Positions 59,691-64,000 of a stretch of DNA of 64,000 nt are shown here, piece after piece. Position 1 is the first letter of the stretch; each line of letters starts with the position of its first letter. The position numbers and the translations under genes are program-made. The stretch is from JASLEW01 sp963732005 (GTDB lineage Bacteria; Acidobacteriota; Thermoanaerobaculia; Multivoradales; UBA5704): positions 1,488,001 through 1,552,000 of the forward strand of contig CAVSXT010000003.1 of NCBI GenBank assembly GCA_963732005.1, in the 5' to 3' direction. The notes beneath the pieces were generated by a model, which did no database searches, was not told the origin of the DNA, and saw only the letters and a list, made by a program, of their open reading frames with translations.

Positions 59691-60814
59691 GCCTCGAGCA
59701 GCTGCTGCGCCGGACCTGGAGCGACAACCACCTCTTTTCGGTGCTGGTCGAGCTGACCTATCGCTGCAACCTCGACTGCTTCTTCTGCTACAACGACCTC
59801 GGCCTGCGCGGCACGCCCCTGACCCTCGAGCAGTATGGCGACTTCTTCGCCGACCTCCGCGACCTGCAGGTGCTCAACCTGACGCTCAGCGGCGGCGAGC
59901 CGCTGGCCCATCCCGATTTCCTGCGGCTCGGCGCGCGCGCCCGCGAGCTGGGTTTCGTGCTGCGTATCAAATCGAACGGGCACGCTTTGCGCGGCAACAT
60001 GGCCCGCCGCATCCGCGACGAGATCGATCCGTTCCTGATCGAGATCAGCCTGCATGGCGCGACCGCCGCAGTGCACGACCGCCAGACGCGCGAGCCGGGG
60101 AGCTTCGAGCGGTTGCTCGCGAACCTGGGCGAGCTGCGCGGCCTGGGGTTGCGGGTCAAGCTCAACAGCACCCTGACCGCCTGGAACGAGCATGAGATCG
60201 CGGCGATGATGGCGCTTGCCGATCGCCTGCAGCTGCCGCTGCAGGTGGATCCCGAGGTGACGCCGCGCGACGACGGCGGCCGCGAGCCGTTGTCGATCGC
60301 CCCGTCCCGCGCCGGCGTGCGGCGGCTCTTCGAGCTGCTGGCGGAGCGTGCGGCGGCGGCGCGGGACGCGAGCCAGCCCGAGATGGCGGCGCTACGGCTT
60401 GCCGACGACGGCCTGGCTCCGGCCGCCGCCGGCAAGCATTGCGGCGCCGGCTCTTCGGGCATCGCCGTCGATCCCTATGGCAACGTTTACCCCTGCGTGC
60501 AATGGCGGCGGCCGGTGGGCAATCTGCACCAGCGATCGATTCGCGACATCTGGGCGAGCTCGGCGGGGCTGGCCGAGGTGCGCGCGCTCACCGTCGCGGC
60601 CAAGACGATGGTGGACGGCTACGGCGAGGCCGGCACGCTGCTCAACTTCTGCCCCGGCAGTGCCGCCTCCTGGAGCGGTGATCCCCTGCAGGTCTATCCC
60701 GCGGCCCAGAGCCGCATGGAGCTGGCGCAGCAGGCGCTGGCCGCGCTGCCGGTGCTGGCGGAGGATACCGGGAAGCCGGCGCGCCGGGCGCTGCTCCCCA
60801 TCCTGCCTTCCTAG
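59687..60814 (+). CDS. Radical SAM/SPASM peptide-modifying enzyme
   Basis: The 375-residue enzyme has the [4Fe-4S] CNLDCFFC motif (Cys27, Cys31, Cys34), SGGEP (68-72), and a SPASM-like C-terminal region: Cys252 (KHCGAG), DPYGNVYPC with Cys270 followed by QWRRPVGNL, and FCPG with Cys322. Only three SPASM Cys are visible, fewer than in fully two-cluster enzymes, so the auxiliary cluster content is uncertain. Modification type (thioether, epimerisation, C-C link) cannot be read. Last gene of the block; its stop overlaps the oppositely oriented peptide gene by four bases. Confidence 0.93.
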   Translation: MSLEQLLRRTWSDNHLFSVLVELTYRCNLDCFFCYNDLGLRGTPLTLEQYGDFFADLRDLQVLNLTLSGGEPLAHPDFLRLGARARELGFVLRIKSNGHALRGNMARRIRDEIDPFLIEISLHGATAAVHDRQTREPGSFERLLANLGELRGLGLRVKLNSTLTAWNEHEIAAMMALADRLQLPLQVDPEVTPRDDGGREPLSIAPSRAGVRRLFELLAERAAAARDASQPEMAALRLADDGLAPAAAGKHCGAGSSGIAVDPYGNVYPCVQWRRPVGNLHQRSIRDIWASSAGLAEVRALTVAAKTMVDGYGEAGTLLNFCPGSAASWSGDPLQVYPAAQSRMELAQQALAALPVLAEDTGKPARRALLPILPS

Positions 60815-61134
60815 GAAGAGATCGGTCCCATCGGGCAGAGGCCCTTGTTGGCCTTGGCCGGCGGATGGGGAGAGCAGATCGAGGCCATCGCCTCGAGCGG
60901 CTCGCGGAACAGGATCCGCGGCGGCTCGTAGGCGCGGCGTGCCTGGACCGCGGGAGCGGCCGGCGCCGCCGGGTGAGCCGCAGGCGCCGCCTGAGCCCCG
61001 GCGGCCAGAGACGTCACTGGCTGCGCGGACGATCCCGAGTCACCGGCGATCGCGTTTGTCGTCGCGCTTGCGATGGCGTTTGTCGTCGCGCCTGCCATTG
61101 AATGCTGGTTTCCCGTCGCTCTCGGGGTGGTCAT
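60811..61134 (-). CDS. Candidate RiPP precursor peptide of the radical SAM/PqqD block
   Basis: 107 residues: an N-terminal low-complexity part with a Thr-Thr-Asn-Ala-Ile-Ala duplication and Ala/Pro run, then a distinct, motif-rich end, YEPPRILFREPLEAMA, Cys87, Cys100, and CPMGPISS closing with two Ser. The modifiable part would be residues about 68-107. Evidence for a real gene: AAAGG five bases before ATG 61134, a TATAAT promoter 78 bases upstream, and a position converging with the radical SAM gene. A shorter form starts at ATG 61098. I have not matched it to a named family. Confidence 0.75.
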   Translation of the reverse strand: MTTPRATGNQHSMAGATTNAIASATTNAIAGDSGSSAQPVTSLAAGAQAAPAAHPAAPAAPAVQARRAYEPPRILFREPLEAMASICSPHPPAKANKGLCPMGPISS

Positions 61135-61211
61135 CGTCGCCTTTCGTTCCGCTGTGAGCGCGGCCGGCTGGATGCCGGACGGGACGAGCCAGTGAGCGCG
61201 CTACGCGCCCC

Positions 61212-61240
61212 ATTATAGTGATTTGTGCAGCAGAATCCAG
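61212..61240 (-). promoter_or_regulatory. Promoter of the candidate precursor peptide
   Basis: A perfect TATAAT (61212-61217 on the minus strand) lies in GC-rich surroundings, with a weak -35 (TGGAT-like) around 61234-61240. The expected transcript start is about 70 bases before the start codon of the 107-residue peptide. Confidence 0.55.
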
Positions 61241-61320
61241 CGCCGGGGCCGGCATAGCGGCGAGATGAATGCAAACTTGCCGATGTCTACGTCAACTTAA
61301 ACGCCGCTCGATCACGCCGC

Positions 61321-62733
61321 TCAGACGCCGCGCGAGGTGAGCACGATCTTGATCGTTCGCAACAGGATGGACAGATCAAGCCACAGCGTCCAGTTGGCGG
61401 CGTAGGCCAGGTCGTAGCGCAGCTTGTTCTGCGGGCTCGAATGGTACTCGCCGTTGACCTGGGCGAGGCCGGTGACGCCGGGAGCCAGCGAGAAGCGCTC
61501 GGCATAACCGGGCACCGCCTTGAGATAGCTCTGCACGAAGCCGGGCCGCTCGGGGCGGGGTCCCACCAGGCTCATCGTGCCCCGGAGCACGTTGAGCAGT
61601 TGCGGGATCTCGTCGAGCCGGAAGCGGCGCAGGAAGGCGCCGCAGGCGGTGAGGCGCGGGTCGCCCGGCTGCGCCAGGACCTCGCCTGACTCCGCCTCGG
61701 CGTCGGTGCGCATGGTGCGCAGCTTCCACAGCGTGAACGGGCGCCGGGCGCGGCCGATGCGCACCTGGCGGTAGAGGATCGGTCCCGGCGAGGTCAGGCG
61801 CACCGCCAGCGCGCAGGTGGCGAGGGCCGGCAGCGTGGCGAGCAGCAGCAGCGAGCCGGCCGCCAGGTCCACCAGCCGCTTGAGCGGCCAGTTGATCCGC
61901 CATTCGGTCTCGCGCATCACCTCGATCAGCGGCAGGTCGTGCACCCAGCGGTAGCGCATGCGCCCGATCAGGCTCTCGAAGGGTCCGGGGAGCAGCAGCA
62001 CGTTGCTGTGATCGGGCCGCGTCCCGGCGAGCTGATCGATCAACCGGGTCTGCCAAGAATCGCCGCCGTCGGCCAGGATGATGTCGTCGATGGTGCCGTC
62101 GGCGAGCAGCGCCGGCAGATTGTCGGAGTCGCCCAGCCGCGGTCCCAGCGCCGGCTCGAGGTCGGCGGGGTCCGCGGGCAGCTGCTGGCCCGGCTGCGGC
62201 ACGAAGCCGGCCACCGTCAGGCCGTGCCAGCGGTGCTGCCCCAGGGTGCGGGCGATCTCCGCCGCCGCCTGCCCGCAGCCGACGATCGCCACCCGCCGCT
62301 CGCGGTGGCGCCCGCCGCGATCCACCACCCGGCGCCAGGCGACCAGCAGCAGCAGGTCGAGCAGCACGTAGAGCAGCAGCACGGAGCGCGGGAAGCTGCG
62401 GAAGCTGAAGAAGACGAAGCCGACCAGAGCCGTTCCTTGCAGAACGGCGGCCGCGGCCAGCCGCCGCACGGCCTCGGCCCGGGTGCGAGGTTGCGGGCGG
62501 TCGTAGAAACCGAAGAAATAAAGACTGGCGAATTGCAGCAGCAGCACCACCCACCAGTCGCGCTGCAGGAAGTGCAGGCGGTCGCCGGGCAGCAGGCCGG
62601 CGGTGAAAGGCAGCGGCAGGTGGATGCGGATCCAGAAGGCGCCGGCGAGCGCCGCGACCGTGGCCGCGGCGTCGCCCAGCGCCCGCGAGCCCTTCCGCCA
62701 CCGGCTCTCCCGGCGCCAGAGATCTACCGGCAT
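61321..62733 (-). CDS. Polyprenyl glycosylphosphotransferase (WbaP/WcaJ-type initiator)
   Basis: Inner-membrane enzyme that transfers a sugar phosphate to undecaprenyl phosphate to start exopolysaccharide repeat-unit synthesis. The 470 residues have an N-terminal four-to-five helix region, a CoA-binding-like Rossmann part (VAIVGCGQAAAEIARTL), and a C-terminal catalytic domain: KRLVDLAAGSLLLLATLPAL, RQVRIGRARRPFTLWKLRTM and ALRGTMSLVGPRPERPGFVQ. All family motifs (K-R-x-x-D, P-x-x-x-R, W-K-L-R-T-M, G-P-R-P) are intact. Confidence 0.95.
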   Translation of the reverse strand: MPVDLWRRESRWRKGSRALGDAAATVAALAGAFWIRIHLPLPFTAGLLPGDRLHFLQRDWWVVLLLQFASLYFFGFYDRPQPRTRAEAVRRLAAAAVLQGTALVGFVFFSFRSFPRSVLLLYVLLDLLLLVAWRRVVDRGGRHRERRVAIVGCGQAAAEIARTLGQHRWHGLTVAGFVPQPGQQLPADPADLEPALGPRLGDSDNLPALLADGTIDDIILADGGDSWQTRLIDQLAGTRPDHSNVLLLPGPFESLIGRMRYRWVHDLPLIEVMRETEWRINWPLKRLVDLAAGSLLLLATLPALATCALAVRLTSPGPILYRQVRIGRARRPFTLWKLRTMRTDAEAESGEVLAQPGDPRLTACGAFLRRFRLDEIPQLLNVLRGTMSLVGPRPERPGFVQSYLKAVPGYAERFSLAPGVTGLAQVNGEYHSSPQNKLRYDLAYAANWTLWLDLSILLRTIKIVLTSRGV

Positions 62734-62885
62734 GATGGCCGCACTCTATCCGAGAGCGCGCTCGGGCCGGGCTCGCTCGCCGCCTCGTCGGCAGCGTCGG
62801 AGATGGCCCGGAATGAAGCGCCGGGCGGCGCGCCCCTGGCCGGGGATGCCGGCGGTGTCGGGGGTGGGGGGCGCCGCCCTACGGG

Positions 62886-63032
62886 TCAGTTGGTGGTCTC
62901 GCAGCCGCAGGAAGCGCCGCAGCTCACCGCGCTCATCCGCGCCCCGCCCACCAGCAGGTGCAGCCGATTCTCCTCCAGGCCACGCAGCGTCTCCTTGGCG
63001 AGGTGCAGCTGCTTCGGCGTCGTTTTCTTCAT
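62886..63032 (-). CDS. Lanthipeptide-like precursor peptide with GG leader
   Basis: 48 residues. The leader (1-30) contains KKTTPKQLHLAKETLRGLEE, a pattern typical of class I lanthipeptide-style leaders, and ends in a Gly-Gly processing site (29-30). The 18-residue core reads ARMSAVSCGASCGCETTN with Cys38, Cys42 and Cys44 and Ser/Thr at 34, 37, 41, 46 and 47, suited to thioether rings. AAGGAG lies seven bases before ATG 63032. No LanB/LanC/LanM or export gene is in the window. A longer in-frame reading is shadow. Confidence 0.75.
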   Translation of the reverse strand: MKKTTPKQLHLAKETLRGLEENRLHLLVGGARMSAVSCGASCGCETTN

Positions 63033-63110
63033 TGCGGTTCTCCTTGGCGCCATGCAGACACACGTGTCGCAGCGCGGTGCGGGGCAGGCGCGAGTAGGGG
63101 GTTCACCGCC

Positions 63111-63140
63111 ATTGTGTGCCGCCGGCGCGGCCTTTGTCCA
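63111..63140 (-). promoter_or_regulatory. Candidate promoter of the lanthipeptide-like gene
   Basis: Minus strand -35 TGGACA (63135-63140) and -10 CACAAT (63111-63116) at 18-base spacing. Each hexamer is close to consensus, but the spacing and the -10 are not ideal. About 78 bases upstream of the peptide start. Confidence 0.35.
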
Positions 63141-63224
63141 CCTCGCCGTGCCGCCGGCGCCTTGACCGCTCCGCCGGCCCGGAGTAGGCTCCCGGCGTCG
63201 CCGCCTGCCCTGTCCGCCCGCTCC

Positions 63225-64000
63225 ATGAAAGTCATCGACCACCTGGCGCGTGCCGAGCGCCCCCTGATCAGCTTCGAGATCATCCCGCCGCTGCGCGGTG
63301 GCAACGTCAAGTCGCTGCTGGCGTTGATCGACGACCTGGTCAAGTACCGCCCGCCATTCATCGACATCACCAGCCACGCGGCGGAGGTGATCTACGAGGA
63401 GACGCCGAAGGGCATCCAGCGCCGGGTCAAGCGCAAGCGCCCGGGCACACTCGGGGTCTGTGCGCTGCTGCAGAACAAGTATCAGGTCGACGCCGTGCCG
63501 CACATCCTCTGCCAGAGCTTCACGCGCGAGGAGACCGAGGACTTCCTGATCGAGCTCAAGTACCTGGGCATCGACAACGTGCTGGCGGTGCGCGGCGACG
63601 ACAGCGGCTACGAGAAGCCGCTACAGCACGGCCGCAGCGCCAACCGCTACGCCTGCGACCTGGTGGCGCAGATCGGCGCGATGAACCGCGGCCGCTACCT
63701 CGAGGAGGACCTGCTGGACGCCGAGCCCTCGGACTTCTGCGTCGGCGTCGGCGGCTACCCGGAGAAGCACTTCGAGGCGCCCAACCTGCAGACCGACGCT
63801 CGCCACGTCAAGGCCAAGCTCGACGCCGGCGCGCACTATGTCGTCACCCAGATGTTCTTCGACAACCGTCACTATTTCCGCTTCGTCGAGCTGTGCCGCG
63901 CCGCCGGCATCACCGCGCCGATCATCCCCGGGCTCAAGGTGCTCAGCGCGCAGAAGCAGCTGTCCAGCATCCCCAGCAACTTCCACGTCGAGATCCCGGC
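63225..64000 (+). CDS. metF: Methylenetetrahydrofolate reductase, 3' end outside window
   Basis: FAD enzyme reducing 5,10-methylene-THF to 5-methyl-THF for methionine synthesis. The visible 258 residues cover most of the protein: LISFEIIPPLRGGNVKSLLA (substrate Glu), FIDITSHAAEV, CQSFTREETEDFLIELKYLG, NVLAVRGDDSG (FAD site), FCVGVGGYPEKHFEAP, and VTQMFFDNRHYFRFVE with PIIPGLKVL. The frame has no stop before the right edge. The start has no strong Shine-Dalgarno; ATG 63225 begins at the usual family N-terminus. Not linked in function to the glycan locus. Confidence 0.95.
   Translation, partial: MKVIDHLARAERPLISFEIIPPLRGGNVKSLLALIDDLVKYRPPFIDITSHAAEVIYEETPKGIQRRVKRKRPGTLGVCALLQNKYQVDAVPHILCQSFTREETEDFLIELKYLGIDNVLAVRGDDSGYEKPLQHGRSANRYACDLVAQIGAMNRGRYLEEDLLDAEPSDFCVGVGGYPEKHFEAPNLQTDARHVKAKLDAGAHYVVTQMFFDNRHYFRFVELCRAAGITAPIIPGLKVLSAQKQLSSIPSNFHVEIP

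Overview
The window is about 70% GC DNA, densely coded on both strands. It comes from a Gram-negative, polysaccharide-producing bacterium: it has an outer-membrane export lipoprotein-type system (Wza/Wzc), an RND adaptor lipoprotein and a heptosyltransferase-like GT9. My best guess at phylum is Acidobacteriota (Thermoanaerobaculia-like), from the style of the XRE regulator, the short GG-leader peptide and a vestigial secreted-protein motif. This is recognition from memory, not a search result.

Layout. 0-7.2 kb: RND adaptor, CNNM/CorC protein, the CIRCE-controlled groES-groEL operon, a WecA/MraY-type sugar-phosphate transferase and a RiPP-style ATP-grasp enzyme. 7.2-14.3 kb, minus strand: a polytopic membrane protein, two methyltransferases, an acyltransferase-glycosyltransferase fusion and a sugar epimerase, with one divergent GT-A gene at 14.3 kb. 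15.2-38 kb: a run of 19 minus-strand genes, mostly joined by 4-base stop/start overlaps, encoding glycosyltransferases (GT2, GT4, GT9), SAM methyltransferases, a carbamoyltransferase, a Wzy-like polymerase, a Wzx-like flippase and an AsnB amidotransferase. 38-39.4 kb: a lower-GC accessory patch with a Cys-rich mini-ORF, a protein remnant and a YefM/VapC-type toxin-antitoxin pair. 39.4-43.2 kb: a fused ATP sulfurylase/APS kinase, a secreted unknown and an FkbM methyltransferase. 43.2-51.2 kb: the export and control module (TPR protein, PHP-type phosphatase, Wzc tyrosine autokinase, Wza, XRE regulator, outer-membrane barrel). 51.2-57.9 kb: two more O-antigen ligase/polymerase-like proteins, a repeat-type membrane-anchored protein, a nucleotidyltransferase-like protein and a TPR protein.

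57.9-61.2 kb holds the most unusual system. Four genes with 4-base overlaps encode an S26-type peptidase with Cys in place of the catalytic Ser, an HPr-kinase-like P-loop protein, a PqqD-like peptide-binding protein and a radical SAM/SPASM enzyme. They converge on a 107-residue peptide gene with its own promoter; the peptide has an Ala/Pro-rich N-terminus and a motif-rich, two-Cys C-terminus ending Ser-Ser. I read this as an uncharacterised RiPP-like modification system inside an exopolysaccharide locus. After the polyprenyl-phosphate glycosyltransferase that would start polysaccharide assembly (61.3-62.7 kb), a second peptide gene encodes a 48-residue GG-leader, lanthipeptide-like precursor with no modifying enzyme beside it. 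The window ends inside metF.

Together most genes form one Wzx/Wzy-type surface polysaccharide locus. Initiation would be by the two phosphosugar transferases, assembly by about a dozen glycosyltransferases, decoration by methyl, acyl, carbamoyl and amide groups, then flipping, polymerisation and Wza/Wzc export. Many proteins carry in-frame short tandem repeats in loops and linkers, which seems to be a habit of this genome.
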